A DNA stretch of 44,391 nt from Nocardioidaceae bacterium (GTDB lineage: Bacteria; Actinomycetota; Actinomycetes; Propionibacteriales; Nocardioidaceae). The stretch's first letter is position 1. Each line of letters opens with the position of its first letter. The position numbers and the translations under genes were made by a program. The notes beneath the pieces were generated by a model. The model did no database searches, had not been told where the DNA came from, and saw only the letters and a program-made list of their open reading frames with translations. The stretch spans positions 1 to 44,391 of the forward strand of contig JAQSWV010000057.1 in assembly GCA_029266455.1 (NCBI GenBank), read 5' to 3'. This document shows positions 32,769 through 43,546 of the stretch, in pieces.

Positions 32769-33430
32769 CCAGCATCGACGTGCGGGATGCCTCCGGCGAG
32801 AAGTCGGGGACGGTCGACCTGCCGGCCGAGATCTTCGACGTCCAGGTCAACGTCCCGCTGATCCACCAGGTCGTCGTCGCCCAGCAGGCGGCAGCGCGCC
32901 AGGGGACCGCGTCGACCAAGACCCGGGCCCAGGTCGCCGGCGGTGGTCGGAAGCCCTACCGCCAGAAGGGCACCGGCCGGGCGCGCCAGGGGTCCATCCG
33001 CGCGCCGCAGTTCGTCGGCGGCGGTGTGGTGCACGGGCCGCAGCCGCGTTCGTACGCGCAGCGGACACCCAAGAAGATGAAGGCGGCCGCCCTGCGGGGC
33101 GCATTGTCCGACCGGGCCCGCGGGGGCCGGGTGCACGTGGTCGACGGGCTGCTCGACGGGGACGTCCCGTCCACCAAGCAGGCACTGGGCGCGCTGCGCA
33201 CGCTGACCGGGCGCCCGCGGGTGCTGGTCGTGCTGGACCGCGGCGACGAGCTGACCGCCAAGAGCCTTCGCAACGAGCGTGACGTCCATCTGCTGTTCGT
33301 CGACCAGCTCAACACCTACGACGTGCTGGCCAGTGACGACGTCGTCTTCACCCGGAGGGCGTACGAGCTCCTGCTGGCCAGGCACACCGCCGGCGGTTCC
33401 GCCACGACCGAGAGCGAGGCCGACCAGTGA
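32765..33430 (+). CDS. rplD: 50S ribosomal protein L4
   Basis: This 221-aa exit-tunnel protein begins at the ATG at 32765. The open frame to the left overlaps rplC and is not real. It contains the tunnel-loop motif [30 protein letters not shown], where macrolide-resistance changes fall in other bacteria, and looks wild type. The C-terminal about 15 residues ([15 protein letters not shown]) are a variable tail. It overlaps rplW by 4 nt (GTGA). Confidence 0.97.
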   Translation: MTSIDVRDASGEKSGTVDLPAEIFDVQVNVPLIHQVVVAQQAAARQGTASTKTRAQVAGGGRKPYRQKGTGRARQGSIRAPQFVGGGVVHGPQPRSYAQRTPKKMKAAALRGALSDRARGGRVHVVDGLLDGDVPSTKQALGALRTLTGRPRVLVVLDRGDELTAKSLRNERDVHLLFVDQLNTYDVLASDDVVFTRRAYELLLARHTAGGSATTESEADQ

Positions 33431-33732
33431 GCACGCTGCACAAGGAGGCTCGCGACGTCCTCATCGCCCCCGTCGTGAGCGAGAAGAGCTATGGCCTGCT
33501 GGACCAGAACAAGTACACGTTCCTGGTCCGCAAGGACGCCAACAAGACCGAGATCAAGATCGCCGTGGAGCAGGTGTTCTCCGTCAAGGTGACCGCCGTC
33601 AACACCGCCAACCGCGTCGGCAAGCGCCGTCGTACCCGTGCCGGCTTCGGCGCTCGTCCCGACACCAAGCGCGCGATCGTGAGCGTGGCCGCGGGCCAGC
33701 GCATCGACATCTTCTCCGGCCCGGGCGCCTGA
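33427..33732 (+). CDS. rplW: 50S ribosomal protein L23
   Basis: This 101-aa protein at the tunnel exit, the docking site for trigger factor and SRP, shows [25 protein letters not shown] and the conserved loop [24 protein letters not shown]. The GTG at 33427 overlaps the rplD stop. Confidence 0.97.
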   Translation: MSTLHKEARDVLIAPVVSEKSYGLLDQNKYTFLVRKDANKTEIKIAVEQVFSVKVTAVNTANRVGKRRRTRAGFGARPDTKRAIVSVAAGQRIDIFSGPGA

Positions 33733-33758
33733 GCCGGCGAGACGAGAGGTACTGACCC

Positions 33759-34595
33759 ATGGCTATCCGCAAGTACAAGCCGACGACACCGGGCCGACGT
33801 GGCTCGTCGGTCGCCGACTTCGTCGAGGTCACGCGCACGGCGCCCGAGAAGTCCCTGACCCGGCCGCTGCCCAAGAAGGGCGGCCGGAACAACAAGGGCC
33901 GGATCACCACGCGCCACCAAGGTGGTGGGCACAAGCGCGCCTACCGGTTGATCGACTTCCGCCGGTACGACAAGGACGGCGTGCCCGCCAAGGTGGCGCA
34001 GATCGAGTACGACCCGAACCGCACGGCGCGGATCGCGCTGCTGCACTACGCCGACGGTGAGAAGCGCTACATCGTGGCGCCGCAGGGCCTACGCCAGGGA
34101 GCCATGCTCGAGGCCGGATCGGGCGCCGACATCAAGGTCGGCAACAACCTGCCCCTGCGCAACATCCCGGTCGGGACGACGCTGCACGCGATCGAGCTGC
34201 GTCCCGGAGGCGGGGCGAAGATGGCTCGCTCGGCCGGCGCCTCGGTGCAGCTGGTCGCCAAGGAAGGTCCGCGCGCACAGCTGCGCCTGCCGTCCGGGGA
34301 GATGCGCTACGTCGACGTGCGCTGCCGCGCCACCATCGGAGAGGTCGGCAACGCCGAGCAGTCCAACATCAACTGGGGCAAAGCCGGCCGGATGCGCTGG
34401 AAGGGCAAGCGCCCGACCGTGCGGGGCGTCGCCATGAACCCTGTCGACCACCCGCACGGTGGTGGGGAGGGCAAGACCTCCGGAGGGCGCCACCCGGTCT
34501 CGCCGTGGGGCAAGCCGGAGGGTCGTACCCGCAAGAGCAAGCCCAGTGACCAGCTGATCGTCCGTCGCCGTCGCCGCAAGTCCGGGAAGCGCTGA
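33759..34595 (+). CDS. rplB: 50S ribosomal protein L2
   Basis: This 278-aa core protein is needed for subunit joining and peptidyl transfer. It reads [17 protein letters not shown] at the start, [24 protein letters not shown], and the invariant [30 protein letters not shown] near the end with the functionally important histidine. GAGAGG lies upstream of the ATG. Confidence 0.98.
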   Translation: MAIRKYKPTTPGRRGSSVADFVEVTRTAPEKSLTRPLPKKGGRNNKGRITTRHQGGGHKRAYRLIDFRRYDKDGVPAKVAQIEYDPNRTARIALLHYADGEKRYIVAPQGLRQGAMLEAGSGADIKVGNNLPLRNIPVGTTLHAIELRPGGGAKMARSAGASVQLVAKEGPRAQLRLPSGEMRYVDVRCRATIGEVGNAEQSNINWGKAGRMRWKGKRPTVRGVAMNPVDHPHGGGEGKTSGGRHPVSPWGKPEGRTRKSKPSDQLIVRRRRRKSGKR

Positions 34596-34611
34596 GGAAG
34601 GGCCGACCACC

Positions 34612-34893
34612 ATGCCACGAAGCCTGAAGAAGGGCCCCTTCGTCGACGACCACCTGATCAAGAAGGTGGACGCCCAGAACGATGCGGGCAGCAAGAACGT
34701 GATCAAGACCTGGTCGCGCCGGTCGATGATCGTGCCGGCCATGCTCGGCCACACGATCGCCGTCCACGACGGGCGCAAGCACGTCCCGGTCTTCGTGACC
34801 GAGTCGATGGTCGGGCACAAGCTCGGCGAGTTCGCGCCGACCCGCACGTTCCGCGGGCACGAGAAGGACGACCGCAAGGCCCGGCGCCGCTGA
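34612..34893 (+). CDS. rpsS: 30S ribosomal protein S19
   Basis: This 93-aa head protein reads [50 protein letters not shown], and [12 protein letters not shown], typical and full length. GGAAGGG precedes the ATG. It pairs with S13 at the A-site finger. Confidence 0.98.
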   Translation: MPRSLKKGPFVDDHLIKKVDAQNDAGSKNVIKTWSRRSMIVPAMLGHTIAVHDGRKHVPVFVTESMVGHKLGEFAPTRTFRGHEKDDRKARRR

Positions 34894-34936
34894 TGCGGGC
34901 GCGCGGTACGAGACCACTGAAGAGAGAACTGAGTCG

Positions 34937-35398
34937 ATGAGTGTTGCAGAGCGCCGGCGCGTGAGCGCCCGCCGCGACAGCCTGCTGGGTGACGAGCCCG
35001 GCGCGTTCGCGGTGGCGCGGTTCGCCCGCGTCGCACCGCGCAAGGCCCGTCGCGTCGTGGACATGGTCCGCGGCGCCCCGGTGGACGTCGCCCTGGCCCA
35101 GCTGCGGTTCGCCCCGCAGGCAGCCGCCGAGACCGTCTACAAGACCCTCGAGAGCGCCGTCGCCAACGCCACCGGCGGCGAGGGGCTCGACCGCGGCAGC
35201 CTGGTCATCACCCAGGCCAAGGTCGACGAGGGTCCGACGCTCAAGCGGTTCCGGCCTCGCGCCCAGGGGCGTGCCTACCGCATCAACAAGCGCACCTGCC
35301 ACATCACCGTTGTGGTGCAGCCGGGTCCCGACGACCCGTCCACCACGAGCGCCGGCACCGGCGGCCGACGTACCAGCTCGAAGGGAAGGGCCCGCTAA
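34937..35398 (+). CDS. rplV: 50S ribosomal protein L22, extended at both ends
   Basis: The L22 core ([29 protein letters not shown], and the tunnel hairpin [32 protein letters not shown]) spans about residues 26-130. The protein is 153 aa against about 115 in many bacteria. It has a 25-residue charged N-terminus ([21 protein letters not shown]) and a Ser/Thr/Arg-rich C-terminal tail of about 23 residues. L22 lines the peptide tunnel. It is followed directly by rpsC without a gap. Confidence 0.96.
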   Translation: MSVAERRRVSARRDSLLGDEPGAFAVARFARVAPRKARRVVDMVRGAPVDVALAQLRFAPQAAAETVYKTLESAVANATGGEGLDRGSLVITQAKVDEGPTLKRFRPRAQGRAYRINKRTCHITVVVQPGPDDPSTTSAGTGGRRTSSKGRAR

Positions 35399-36268
35399 GT
35401 GGGACAGAAAGTCAACCCGCACGGGTTCCGGCTCGGGATCTCGACCGACCACAAGAGCCGCTGGTACGCCGGCGACCTCTACAAGTCGTACGTCGGGGAG
35501 GACGTCAAGATCCGTCGCCTGCTCTCCAAGGGCATGGACCGGGCCGGCATCTCCAAGGTCGAGATCGAGCGCACCCGCGACCGCGTCCGCGTCGACATCC
35601 ACACCGCACGTCCGGGCATCGTCATCGGTCGCCGCGGTGCGGAAGCCGAGCGGATCCGGGGTGACCTGGAGAAGCTCACCGCCAAGCAGGTGCAGCTGAA
35701 CATCCTCGAGGTCAAGAACCCCGAGCTCGACGCGCAGCTGGTGGCGCAGGGCGTCGCGGAGCAGCTGTCCGGCCGTGTGCAGTTCCGGCGCGCCATGCGC
35801 AAGGCGCTGCAGACGACCATGCGCAGCGGTGCCCTGGGCGTGAAGGTGCAGTGCTCCGGCCGTCTCGGTGGCACCGAGATGTCGCGCTCCGAGTTCTACC
35901 GCGAGGGCCGCGTGCCGTTGCACACGCTGCGCGCCGACGTCGACTACGGCTTCTACGAGGCCAAGACGACCTTCGGCCGGATCGGCGTCAAGGTCTGGAT
36001 CTACAAGGGCGAGGTTGCGGGCAGCCGCGCCGAGCGCGAGGCGCAGGCCGCGGCGCGGGCGGCGGCCGCCGGTCGCAACCGACCGACCACTCGTGGCCGT
36101 CGGCCCGAGCGTGGCGGCGAGCGGCGTCCGGCCCGCGACGAGGGGTCCGCCCCGGCCACCGCCCCCGCCACCGCGCAGACCGCAGCGGCTGCCCCCGCGG
36201 CGACCGGCACTGCTGCCGGTGCCGACACCGCCCCGTCGACGCCTCCGAGCACGGGACAGGAGGGCTGA
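35399..36268 (+). CDS. rpsC: 30S ribosomal protein S3, with long Ala/Pro/Thr-rich tail
   Basis: S3 lines the mRNA entry channel. The GTG at 35399, immediately after the rplV stop, gives [14 protein letters not shown]. The KH domain has [17 protein letters not shown], and the C-terminal domain has [12 protein letters not shown] and [12 protein letters not shown]. After about residue 212 an Arg-rich then Ala/Pro/Thr-rich tail of some 75 residues follows, longer than usual and probably disordered. Such tails are known in actinobacterial S3. Confidence 0.97.
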   Translation: MGQKVNPHGFRLGISTDHKSRWYAGDLYKSYVGEDVKIRRLLSKGMDRAGISKVEIERTRDRVRVDIHTARPGIVIGRRGAEAERIRGDLEKLTAKQVQLNILEVKNPELDAQLVAQGVAEQLSGRVQFRRAMRKALQTTMRSGALGVKVQCSGRLGGTEMSRSEFYREGRVPLHTLRADVDYGFYEAKTTFGRIGVKVWIYKGEVAGSRAEREAQAAARAAAAGRNRPTTRGRRPERGGERRPARDEGSAPATAPATAQTAAAAPAATGTAAGADTAPSTPPSTGQEG

Positions 36269-36271
36269 GCC

Positions 36272-36691
36272 ATGTTGATCCCGCGAAGGGTCAAGCACCG
36301 CAAGCAGCACCACCCGACGCGTCGGGGACAGGCCAAGGGCGGCACGTCGCTGGCCTTCGGCGACTTCGGCATCCAGGCGGTCGAGGGCCACTACGTCACG
36401 AACCGCCAGATCGAGTCGGCCCGTATCGCCATGACCCGTCACATCAAGCGTGGCGGCAAGGTGTGGATCAACATCTACCCCGACCGGCCGCTGACCAAGA
36501 AGCCCGCCGAGACCCGCATGGGGTCCGGGAAGGGCTCGCCGGAATGGTGGATCGCCAACGTGAAGCCGGGCCGGGTGATGTTCGAGCTGTCGGGTGTCAC
36601 CGAGCCCGTCGCCCGCGAGGCGCTGCGCCGCGCGATGCACAAGCTCCCCATGAAGTGCAAGTTCGTGACCCGCGAGGCAGGTGACTTCTGA
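36272..36691 (+). CDS. rplP: 50S ribosomal protein L16
   Basis: This 139-aa protein at the A-site tRNA elbow reads [25 protein letters not shown] and [30 protein letters not shown]. The conserved arginine of [11 protein letters not shown] is present. The ATG is 3 bp after the rpsC stop, and the stop shares its A with the rpmC ATG (TGATG). Confidence 0.98.
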   Translation: MLIPRRVKHRKQHHPTRRGQAKGGTSLAFGDFGIQAVEGHYVTNRQIESARIAMTRHIKRGGKVWINIYPDRPLTKKPAETRMGSGKGSPEWWIANVKPGRVMFELSGVTEPVAREALRRAMHKLPMKCKFVTREAGDF

Positions 36692-36921
36692 TGGCCACCG
36701 TGACGACCGCCGCCGAGCTGCGGACGCTGGACGAGGACGGCCTGGCCGAGAAGCTGCGGGAGGCCAAGGAGGAGCTGTTCAACCTCCGCTTCCAGGCCGC
36801 CACCGGGCAGCTCGAGAGCCATGGCCGGCTGCGCACGGTCCGGCACGACATCGCCCGCATCTACACGGTCCTGCGCGAGCGCGAGCTGGGGATCATCGAG
36901 TCCGGAACGAGTGAGGCATGA
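36691..36921 (+). CDS. rpmC: 50S ribosomal protein L29
   Basis: This 76-aa two-helix protein at the tunnel exit has [50 protein letters not shown], the complete L29 pattern. It overlaps rplP by one base and rpsQ by four, so all are coupled. Confidence 0.97.
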   Translation: MATVTTAAELRTLDEDGLAEKLREAKEELFNLRFQAATGQLESHGRLRTVRHDIARIYTVLRERELGIIESGTSEA

Positions 36922-37190
36922 CGACCGAGCAGGCAGAAGAGCGCAACACCCGCAAGACCCGTGAGGGTCTGGTGGTCAGCGACAAGATGGACAAGACCGT
37001 CGTGGTGACAGTCGAGGACCGCGTGAAGCACCCCCTGTACGGCAAGGTGCTGCGCCGGAACTCCAAGCTCAAGGCGCACGACGAGCGCAACCAGTGCGGC
37101 ACGGGGGACCGGGTGCTCCTCATGGAGACCCGTCCGCGGTCGGCGACCAAGCGCTGGCGCGTCGTGCAGATTCTGGAGAAGGCCAAGTGA
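36918..37190 (+). CDS. rpsQ: 30S ribosomal protein S17
   Basis: This 90-aa OB-fold protein of the 30S body reads [45 protein letters not shown] and [28 protein letters not shown]. The ATG overlaps the rpmC stop by 4 nt and its stop overlaps the rplN GTG. The first 12 residues are a variable acidic leader. Confidence 0.97.
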   Translation: MTTEQAEERNTRKTREGLVVSDKMDKTVVVTVEDRVKHPLYGKVLRRNSKLKAHDERNQCGTGDRVLLMETRPRSATKRWRVVQILEKAK

Positions 37191-37555
37191 TCCAGCAGGA
37201 GTCGCGTCTCAAGGTCGCGGACAACACCGGTGCCAAGGAGATCTTGTGCATCCGGGTGCTCGGCGGCTCCGGGCGGCGCTACGCCGGGATCGGCGACGTG
37301 ATCGTCGCGACGGTCAAGGACGCCATCCCCGGCGGCAACGTCAAGAAGGGCGAGGTCGTCAAGGCCGTCATCGTGCGCACCGTCAAGGAGCGCAGGCGTC
37401 CCGACGGCAGCTACATCCGCTTCGACGAGAACGCGGCGGTGATCCTGCGTCAGGACGGTGAGCCGCGCGGGACGCGAATCTTCGGCCCGGTGGGCCGCGA
37501 GCTGCGCGACAAGCGGTTCATGCGAATCATCTCGCTTGCCCCGGAGGTGTTGTGA
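37187..37555 (+). CDS. rplN: 50S ribosomal protein L14
   Basis: This 122-aa protein of the subunit interface starts at the GTG at 37187 ([46 protein letters not shown]) and ends with [19 protein letters not shown], exactly the family length. The frame is open upstream within rpsQ but unrelated there. Confidence 0.98.
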   Translation: MIQQESRLKVADNTGAKEILCIRVLGGSGRRYAGIGDVIVATVKDAIPGGNVKKGEVVKAVIVRTVKERRRPDGSYIRFDENAAVILRQDGEPRGTRIFGPVGRELRDKRFMRIISLAPEVL

Positions 37556-37938
37556 TGACCCACGAGCTGACCATCAAGAAGGGTGACCTCGTCCGCGTGG
37601 TCCGAGGCAGTGACAAGGGCGTCGAGGGTCGCGTCATCGCCGTCCGTGCCGCGGAGCACCGGGTCATCGTCGAGGGCGTCAACCGCGTGAAGCGCCACAC
37701 CAAGGTCACCCAGCAGGGCGGCCGGGGCGGCACCACCGGCGGCATCGTCACCCAGGAGGCACCGATCCATGTCTCCAACGTGATGCTGCTCGTCGATGAC
37801 GACGACGAAGGCGGCGGCAAGGTCCCGACACGCATCGGCTTCCGTCGCGACGAGGTCACCAAGACCCGGCCCGACGGCAGCACCTATTCCGCACATCGCA
37901 GCGTCCGGGTCGCCACGCGCACCGGCAAGGAGATCTGA
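37555..37938 (+). CDS. rplX: 50S ribosomal protein L24
   Basis: This 127-aa assembly initiator has the KOW motif [24 protein letters not shown] and [13 protein letters not shown], then the C-terminal [20 protein letters not shown]. The ATG at 37555 shares one base with the rplN stop. A GTG at 37552 directly before it is an alternative adding one residue. An acidic DDDDEGGG loop is inserted at about residues 81-88. Confidence 0.96.
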   Translation: MTHELTIKKGDLVRVVRGSDKGVEGRVIAVRAAEHRVIVEGVNRVKRHTKVTQQGGRGGTTGGIVTQEAPIHVSNVMLLVDDDDEGGGKVPTRIGFRRDEVTKTRPDGSTYSAHRSVRVATRTGKEI

Positions 37939-38510
37939 TGAGCACCACCATGACCGAGGCCCCGGCGCTGCCGCGGCTCAAGTCGCGTTACCGCGAGGAG
38001 GTCGCGCCCGCGCTGCATGAGCAGTTCGGTCACGCGAACGTCATGCAGGTGCCCGGCCTGACGAAGGTCGTGGTCAACATGGGCGTGGGCGAGGCGGCCC
38101 GCGACTCCAAGCTGATCGAGGGCGCCATTCGCGACCTCACCACGATCACCGGCCAGAAGCCGTCCGTGACCCGGGCGCGCAAGTCGATCGCCCAGTTCAA
38201 GCTGCGGGAGGGCATGCCGATCGGCTGCCACGTGACGCTGCGTGGTGACCGGATGTGGGAGTTCCTCGACCGGCTGGTGTCGCTGGCACTTCCCCGTATC
38301 CGCGACTTCCGGGGGCTGTCCCCCCGGCAGTTCGACGGCCACGGCAACTACACGTTCGGGCTCACCGAGCAGGTCGTCTTCTATGAGATCGACCAGGACC
38401 GGATCGATCGCTCCCGGGGCATGGACATCACCGTCGTCACCACCTCGACCGACGACGAGCAGGCCCGGGCCCTGCTCAAGCAGCTCGGCTTCCCGTTCAA
38501 GGAGAACTGA
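37938..38510 (+). CDS. rplE: 50S ribosomal protein L5
   Basis: This 190-aa 5S rRNA-binding protein reads [73 protein letters not shown] and [23 protein letters not shown]. It overlaps rplX by one base. The first 12 residues are variable. Confidence 0.98.
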   Translation: MSTTMTEAPALPRLKSRYREEVAPALHEQFGHANVMQVPGLTKVVVNMGVGEAARDSKLIEGAIRDLTTITGQKPSVTRARKSIAQFKLREGMPIGCHVTLRGDRMWEFLDRLVSLALPRIRDFRGLSPRQFDGHGNYTFGLTEQVVFYEIDQDRIDRSRGMDITVVTTSTDDEQARALLKQLGFPFKEN

Positions 38511-38514
38511 CACC

Positions 38515-38700
38515 GTGGCCAAGACCGCCCTCGTCGTCAAGCAGTCCCGCAAGCCCAAGTTCAAGGTACGCGGCTACACGCGTTGCCAGCGCTGTGGCCG
38601 TCCCAAGGCCGTCTTCCGCAAGTTCGGCCTGTGCCGGATCTGCCTGCGTGAGATGGCGCACCGAGGAGAGCTCCCCGGTGTCACCAAGAGCAGCTGGTAA
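38515..38700 (+). CDS. rpsN: 30S ribosomal protein S14, type Z (zinc-binding)
   Basis: This 61-aa short zinc form has its four cysteines at 24, 27, 40 and 43 (CQRC and CRIC), with the family end [17 protein letters not shown]. The GTG at 38515 lies 4 bp after the rplE stop, so it is coupled. The zinc form is usual at this place in actinobacteria; some also have a zinc-free paralogue elsewhere. Confidence 0.97.
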   Translation: MAKTALVVKQSRKPKFKVRGYTRCQRCGRPKAVFRKFGLCRICLREMAHRGELPGVTKSSW

Positions 38701-38778
38701 CTCCTCCCTGACAGTCGAAGGTCCGGGTCCCGACTCTCGGGGCGGCGGAAACCACGACCAGAAAGTGGTACTCGAACC

Positions 38779-39186
38779 ATGACCATGACGGACCCGATCG
38801 CAGACATGCTGACCCGTCTGCGCAACGGCAACCAGGCCTTCCACGACACGGTGAGCATGCCGTCCAGCAAGCTGAAGACCGGTGTGGCCGAGATTCTCCA
38901 GCAGGAGGGCTACATCACCTCCTGGAAGGTCGAGGAGCCGCAGGAGGGGGCGGTCGGCAAGACGCTGACCCTCACCCTCAAGTACGGCCAGCACCGCGAG
39001 CGCGCCCTGGTGGGCGTGCGGCGGATCTCCAAGCCGGGGCTCCGGGTGTACGCCAAGAGCACCGGCCTGCCCCGCGTGCTCGGCGGCCTGGGCGTCGCGA
39101 TCATCTCGACCAGCCAGGGGCTGCTCACCGACCGGCAGGCCAACCACCGAGGGGTAGGCGGGGAAGTCCTCGCCTACGTCTGGTGA
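38779..39186 (+). CDS. rpsH: 30S ribosomal protein S8
   Basis: This 135-aa central-domain protein reads [29 protein letters not shown] and ends with the RNA-binding [26 protein letters not shown]. The ATG at 38779 is followed by a second ATG two codons later, and either could serve. In E. coli S8 represses the spc operon. Confidence 0.98.
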   Translation: MTMTDPIADMLTRLRNGNQAFHDTVSMPSSKLKTGVAEILQQEGYITSWKVEEPQEGAVGKTLTLTLKYGQHRERALVGVRRISKPGLRVYAKSTGLPRVLGGLGVAIISTSQGLLTDRQANHRGVGGEVLAYVW

Positions 39187-39202
39187 CGGGAGGTACGGAG
39201 AT

Positions 39203-39748
39203 ATGTCGCGTATCGGCAAGATGCCCATCCCGATCCCCTCTGGTGTCGACGTCGCCGTCGACGGCCAGCACGTGACGGTCAAGGGCCCGAAGGGCGAGCT
39301 GGCCCACACCGTCGTGGACCCGATCACGGTCGCACGCGCCGACGAGGACGGGCTGCTGGAGATCCGCCGGCCCAACGACGAGCGTCGCAGCCGCGCGCTG
39401 CACGGGCTGTCGCGCACCCTGATCGCCAACATGGTCACCGGGGTCACCGACGGCTACGAGAAGAAGCTGGAGATCGTGGGCGTCGGGTACCGCGTACGAG
39501 CCGTGGACCCCACCACGCTCGAGCTCAACCTCGGCTACAGCCACCCCATCACCTTCGAGGCGCCCGCCGGCGTGACGTTCGCGGTCGAGTCGGCGACCCG
39601 GTTCTCGGTGTCCGGCATCGACAAGCAGCTGGTCGGTGAGGTCGCCGCGAACATCCGCAAGCTGCGCAAGCCCGAGCCGTACAAGGGCAAGGGCATCCGC
39701 TACGCGGGCGAGCAGGTCCGGCGCAAGGTCGGAAAGGCAGGTAAGTGA
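39203..39748 (+). CDS. rplF: 50S ribosomal protein L6
   Basis: This 181-aa protein with two similar domains near the sarcin-ricin loop has [33 protein letters not shown] and the C-terminal [32 protein letters not shown] precedes the ATG. It ends one base before rplR. Confidence 0.98.
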   Translation: MSRIGKMPIPIPSGVDVAVDGQHVTVKGPKGELAHTVVDPITVARADEDGLLEIRRPNDERRSRALHGLSRTLIANMVTGVTDGYEKKLEIVGVGYRVRAVDPTTLELNLGYSHPITFEAPAGVTFAVESATRFSVSGIDKQLVGEVAANIRKLRKPEPYKGKGIRYAGEQVRRKVGKAGK

Positions 39749-39749
39749 C

Positions 39750-40133
39750 ATGGCGATCGCGCTGAAGCACAAGAAGTCGGTCTCCGGCCGCACGGCCGCA
39801 CGGCTGCGCCGCCAGATGCGGGGCCGCAAGAAGGTGTCGGGGACGACCGATCGTCCCCGCCTGGTCGTGACGCGGTCGAGCCGGCACATCGTCGCCCAGG
39901 TGGTCGACGACCTGCAGGGCCGGACACTGGCCTCGGCGAGCACGATGGAGGCAGACCTTCGCGAGCTGTCCGACGACAAGACGGCCAAGGCGCGGCGCGT
40001 CGGCGAGCTGGTGGCCGACCGGGCCAAGGGCGCCGGTGTCGCCGCGGTGGTCTTCGACCGTGCCGGAAACCGCTACCACGGACGGGTGGCCGCGTTGGCC
40101 GACGGTGCCCGCGAGGGCGGGCTGGAGTTCTGA
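39750..40133 (+). CDS. rplR: 50S ribosomal protein L18
   Basis: This 127-aa 5S rRNA-binding protein has [31 protein letters not shown] and ends [27 protein letters not shown], the conserved C-terminus. It starts at the ATG at 39750, one base after the rplF stop. The open frame to its left lies inside rplF. Confidence 0.97.
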   Translation: MAIALKHKKSVSGRTAARLRRQMRGRKKVSGTTDRPRLVVTRSSRHIVAQVVDDLQGRTLASASTMEADLRELSDDKTAKARRVGELVADRAKGAGVAAVVFDRAGNRYHGRVAALADGAREGGLEF

Positions 40134-40179
40134 TGAGCTGCAAGACGATGACACGCCACACAGGGAAGAGGGACATCTG

Positions 40180-40770
40180 ATGAGCGGACCCCAGCGCCGC
40201 AGCGGCGGTGCCGGTGCCGGCCGGAGCCGCGACGGAGGTCGAGGCGGAGCGGACAAGACCGCCTACATCGAGCGCGTCGTCGGCATCAACCGCGTCGCCA
40301 AGGTGGTCAAGGGCGGCCGGCGCTTCAGCTTCACCGCCCTCGTGGTCGTCGGTGACGGTGACGGGACGGTCGGAGTCGGCTACGGGAAGGCCAAGGAGGT
40401 GCCTGCCGCGATCGCGAAGGGCGTCGAGGAGGCCAAGAAGAGCTTCTTCAAGGTCCCGCGCATCCAGGGCACCATCCCGCACCCCGTGCAGGGTGAGAAG
40501 GCCGCTGGCGTCGTGCTGCTGCGCCCGGCCGCTCCCGGTACCGGTGTGATCGCCGGCGGCCCGGTGCGTGCCGTGCTCGAGTGTGCGGGCATCCACGACG
40601 TGCTGAGCAAGTCACTCGGCTCGAGCAACGCCATCAACATCGTCCACGCCACCGTGCAGGCGCTGCGCGACCTGGAGTCCCCCGACTCCGTTGCCGCCCG
40701 GCGTGGCATGGCCGTCGAGGACGTCGCCCCCGCAGCCCTGCTGCGGGCACGCGCGGAGACGGGTGCCTGA
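40180..40770 (+). CDS. rpsE: 30S ribosomal protein S5
   Basis: This 196-aa protein is involved in decoding accuracy and mRNA unwinding at the entry. It has [29 protein letters not shown], the [15 protein letters not shown] block, and [17 protein letters not shown]. An Arg/Gly-rich N-terminus of about 25 residues precedes the core. It shares one base with the rpmD start. Confidence 0.97.
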   Translation: MSGPQRRSGGAGAGRSRDGGRGGADKTAYIERVVGINRVAKVVKGGRRFSFTALVVVGDGDGTVGVGYGKAKEVPAAIAKGVEEAKKSFFKVPRIQGTIPHPVQGEKAAGVVLLRPAAPGTGVIAGGPVRAVLECAGIHDVLSKSLGSSNAINIVHATVQALRDLESPDSVAARRGMAVEDVAPAALLRARAETGA

Positions 40771-40967
40771 TGGGCAGGATAAAGGTGCGTCAGACCCGGT
40801 CCGGGATCGGACGCAAGCAGAACCAGCGGCACACCCTGCGCTCCCTCGGCCTCCGCCGGATCGGTGACGTGGTCGTCAAGGAGGACCGCCCCGAGATCCG
40901 CGGCATGCTGGCGACGGTGACCCATCTGGTGGCCGTCGAGAACGTGCCCGACGAGAAGACGGACTGA
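40770..40967 (+). CDS. rpmD: 50S ribosomal protein L30
   Basis: This 65-aa protein reads RIKVRQTRSGIGRKQNQRHTLRSLGLRRIGDVVVKEDRPEIRGMLATVTHLVAVE, the complete L30 fold. The ATG at 40770 overlaps the rpsE stop. rplO follows after 3 bp. Confidence 0.97.
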   Translation: MGRIKVRQTRSGIGRKQNQRHTLRSLGLRRIGDVVVKEDRPEIRGMLATVTHLVAVENVPDEKTD

Positions 40968-40970
40968 CTG

Positions 40971-41411
40971 ATGACTCTCAAGCTGCACCACCTGCGCCCG
41001 GCGCCCGGGGCCAAGACGGCCAAGACCCGGGTCGGCCGTGGCGAGGCAGGAAAGGGCAAGACCGCCGGTCGCGGCACCAAGGGCAGCAAGGCCCGCGGGC
41101 AGGTCTCGGCGGGCTTCGAGGGCGGGCAGATGCCGCTGCACATGCGGCTGCCCAAGCTCAAGGGCTTCACCAACCGGTCTCGTACCGAGTACCAGGTCGT
41201 CAACCTCGACCGCATCGCCCTGCTGTTCCCGGAGGGTGGCCAGGTGACCGCGGAGGCGCTCGCCGAGCGTGGGGCCGTCCGTGCGGGCGAGCCCGTCAAG
41301 GTGCTGGGTCAGGGCGAGATCCAGGGAGCCGTGCATGTCAGCGCACACGCGTTCTCGGGCTCGGCCCGGACCAAGATCGAGGCCGCCGGAGGCTCGGTGA
41401 CCGTCCTGTAG
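40971..41411 (+). CDS. rplO: 50S ribosomal protein L15
   Basis: This 146-aa late assembly protein reads [36 protein letters not shown] and [18 protein letters not shown], then the C-terminal [26 protein letters not shown]. It is the last gene of the S10-spc run before a 165-bp gap and secY. Confidence 0.97.
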   Translation: MTLKLHHLRPAPGAKTAKTRVGRGEAGKGKTAGRGTKGSKARGQVSAGFEGGQMPLHMRLPKLKGFTNRSRTEYQVVNLDRIALLFPEGGQVTAEALAERGAVRAGEPVKVLGQGEIQGAVHVSAHAFSGSARTKIEAAGGSVTVL

Positions 41412-41457
41412 ACGCCCTGGAGAACGTTCTGTAGGCACAGCGCACGACCAGTCGGGG

Positions 41458-41490
41458 GACGACCGTCGGCCCTCTGGCCCGGCGGTCGTC
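41458..41490 (+). terminator. Hairpin between rplO and secY
   Basis: GACGACCG (41458-41465) pairs with CGGTCGTC (41483-41490), with an inner GGCC/GGCC pair. There is no proper U-run, so it may only attenuate. A -10-like TAGAGT at 41505-41510 could start a secY transcript, but no -35 is evident. Confidence 0.45.
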
Positions 41491-41576
41491 GCGCTTCCAC
41501 CTGTTAGAGTCGCGGCGGCCGTGCTGCCCGACACGACCGGGCTCCCCAGCCGTCGGGGGGCCACTGGGAGGACCTG

Positions 41577-42872
41577 GTGCTTGGCGCCTTCGTGAACGCG
41601 TTCCGGACGCCGGACCTGCGCAAGAAGCTCCTGTTCGTCCTGTTCGTCATCGCGATCTTCCGGGTGGGGTCGACGGTGCCCGCACCCGGCGTCAACGTCC
41701 CCAACGTCCAGAGCTGCGTCAGCCAGGCCGAGGGCAACAGCCTCTTCAGCCTGATCAACCTGTTCTCCGGCGGTGCGCTGCTCCAGCTCACCGTCTTCGC
41801 GCTGGGCATCATGCCGTACATCACGGCCAGCATCATCCTCCAGCTGCTCACCGTGGTGATCCCCCGGCTCGAGACCCTCAAGAAGGAGGGTCAGTCGGGG
41901 CAGGCCAAGATCACTCAGTACACCCGCTACCTCACGCTGGGCCTGTCCGTCCTGCAGGCGACGGGGATCGTGGCGCTGGCCCGTGGCCGTCAGCTGTTCG
42001 GCGGTGTCTGCAACGAGTCGCTGCTCTACGACGAGGACAGCATCTTCGTCTTCCTGCTGCTGGTCGTGACCATGACGGCGGGCACGGCGGTCATCATGTG
42101 GCTCGGCGAGCTCATCACCGACCGTGGCGTCGGCAACGGCATGTCGATCCTGATCTTCACCCAGGTGGTGGCCACGTTCCCCGGCACGCTGTGGCAGATC
42201 CGCGTCGGACAGGGCTGGTTCACGTTCCTCGTGGTGGTCGCGGTGGGGCTCGCGGTGATCGCGGCGGTCATCTTCGTCGAGCAGGCGCAGCGCCGTATCC
42301 CGGTGCAGTACGCGCGCCGGATGGTCGGGCGCAAGATGTTCGGCGGCTCGTCGACGTACATCCCGCTGAAGGTCAACCAGGCGGGCATCATCCCGGTGAT
42401 CTTCGCGTCCAGCCTGATGTACCTGCCGGCGCTCGCCGCCCAGTTCAACCCCACCGCCAGCTGGGCCGGCTGGGTCAGCGACTACTTCGTGGTGGGAGAC
42501 CACCCGCTGTACATGCTGAGCTTCTTCGCGTTGATCGTGTTCTTCACGTACTTCTACGTCTCGATCACGTTCAACCCGACCGAGGTCGCCGACAACATGA
42601 AGAAGTACGGCGGCTTCATCCCGGGCATCCGCGCCGGCCGGCCGACCGAGGAGTACCTCGCGTACGTGCTGTCGCGCATCACCGCACCCGGTGCGCTGTA
42701 TCTCGGCATCGTCTCGCTGATCCCCCTGATCGCCATCGTCCTCGTCGACGCCAACCAGAACTTCCCGTTCGGAGGCACCACCCTCCTGATCATCGTGGGC
42801 GTCGGGCTCGACACCGTGAAACAGATCGAGAGCCAGCTCCAGCAACGCAACTACGAAGGGTTCTTGCGCTGA
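41577..42872 (+). CDS. secY: Preprotein translocase subunit SecY
   Basis: This 431-aa channel subunit has ten membrane helices visible as hydrophobic runs. It starts at the GTG at 41577 ([23 protein letters not shown]), with GGGAGGACC upstream. Conserved stretches are [26 protein letters not shown]-like [32 protein letters not shown] and the cytosolic loop [22 protein letters not shown]. It forms SecYEG with the SecE encoded at 12.8 kb. It shares one base with adk. Confidence 0.98.
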   Translation: MLGAFVNAFRTPDLRKKLLFVLFVIAIFRVGSTVPAPGVNVPNVQSCVSQAEGNSLFSLINLFSGGALLQLTVFALGIMPYITASIILQLLTVVIPRLETLKKEGQSGQAKITQYTRYLTLGLSVLQATGIVALARGRQLFGGVCNESLLYDEDSIFVFLLLVVTMTAGTAVIMWLGELITDRGVGNGMSILIFTQVVATFPGTLWQIRVGQGWFTFLVVVAVGLAVIAAVIFVEQAQRRIPVQYARRMVGRKMFGGSSTYIPLKVNQAGIIPVIFASSLMYLPALAAQFNPTASWAGWVSDYFVVGDHPLYMLSFFALIVFFTYFYVSITFNPTEVADNMKKYGGFIPGIRAGRPTEEYLAYVLSRITAPGALYLGIVSLIPLIAIVLVDANQNFPFGGTTLLIIVGVGLDTVKQIESQLQQRNYEGFLR

Positions 42873-43525
42873 TGCGGACCGTCCTCGTGGGTCCGCCGGG
42901 AGCCGGGAAGGGCACGCAGGCGAACTTCATCGCCAAGCATTTCCGCATCCCGCAGATCTCCACCGGTGACATCTTCCGCGCCAACGTCACCCAGGAGACC
43001 GAGCTGGGAATCGCGGCGAAGAAGTACATGGACGCAGGCGACCTGGTGCCTGACGAGGTCACCATTGCCATGGTGCGTGACCGGCTGGCCGAGAAGGACG
43101 CGCGCAACGGGTTCCTGCTCGACGGCTTCCCCCGGACCGTGCGCCAAGCCGAGGCGCTCACCGAGATCCTGGAGGCGCTCGCGACCACGCTCGACGCGGT
43201 GCTCGAGCTGGCCGTGGACCACGAGGAGGTCGTCCGCCGGCTCTCGGGGCGCCGCACCTGCCACGGCTGCGGCCGGAACTGGCACGTGGAGTTCGACAAG
43301 CCGGCCGACAAGGACGTCTGCGACGCCTGCGGGGGCGAGCTGTTCCGCCGCGACGACGACTCACCCGAGACGGTGCGTCACCGGCTCAAGGTCTACGCCG
43401 ACCAGACCGCCCCGCTGGTCGCGCACTACGAGAGGGCGGGCCTGCTCGTGCGCATCGACGCGTCCGGCTCCGTCGAGGAGATCACCGAGCGCGCGATCGC
43501 CGCGCTCGAGGCGGCCGGGGCCTGA
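42872..43525 (+). CDS. adk: Adenylate kinase, long form with zinc LID
   Basis: This 217-aa AMP + ATP to 2 ADP kinase has the P-loop GPPGAGKGT at 7-15, TGDIFRANV at 31-39, DGFPRT at 84-89 and a LID with four cysteines (130, 133, 150, 153) that should bind zinc. Mycobacterial Adk is the short LID-less form, so this is a notable difference. It overlaps secY by one base. Domain order and length are otherwise normal. Confidence 0.97.
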   Translation: MRTVLVGPPGAGKGTQANFIAKHFRIPQISTGDIFRANVTQETELGIAAKKYMDAGDLVPDEVTIAMVRDRLAEKDARNGFLLDGFPRTVRQAEALTEILEALATTLDAVLELAVDHEEVVRRLSGRRTCHGCGRNWHVEFDKPADKDVCDACGGELFRRDDDSPETVRHRLKVYADQTAPLVAHYERAGLLVRIDASGSVEEITERAIAALEAAGA

Positions 43526-43546
43526 CGGGGACCTGAGGAGGCCGTG

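Noticed and set aside
40380-42845. 821-aa minus-strand open frame across rpmD-rplO-secY
   Set aside because: It spans several well-identified plus-strand genes and their gaps, with no family resemblance.
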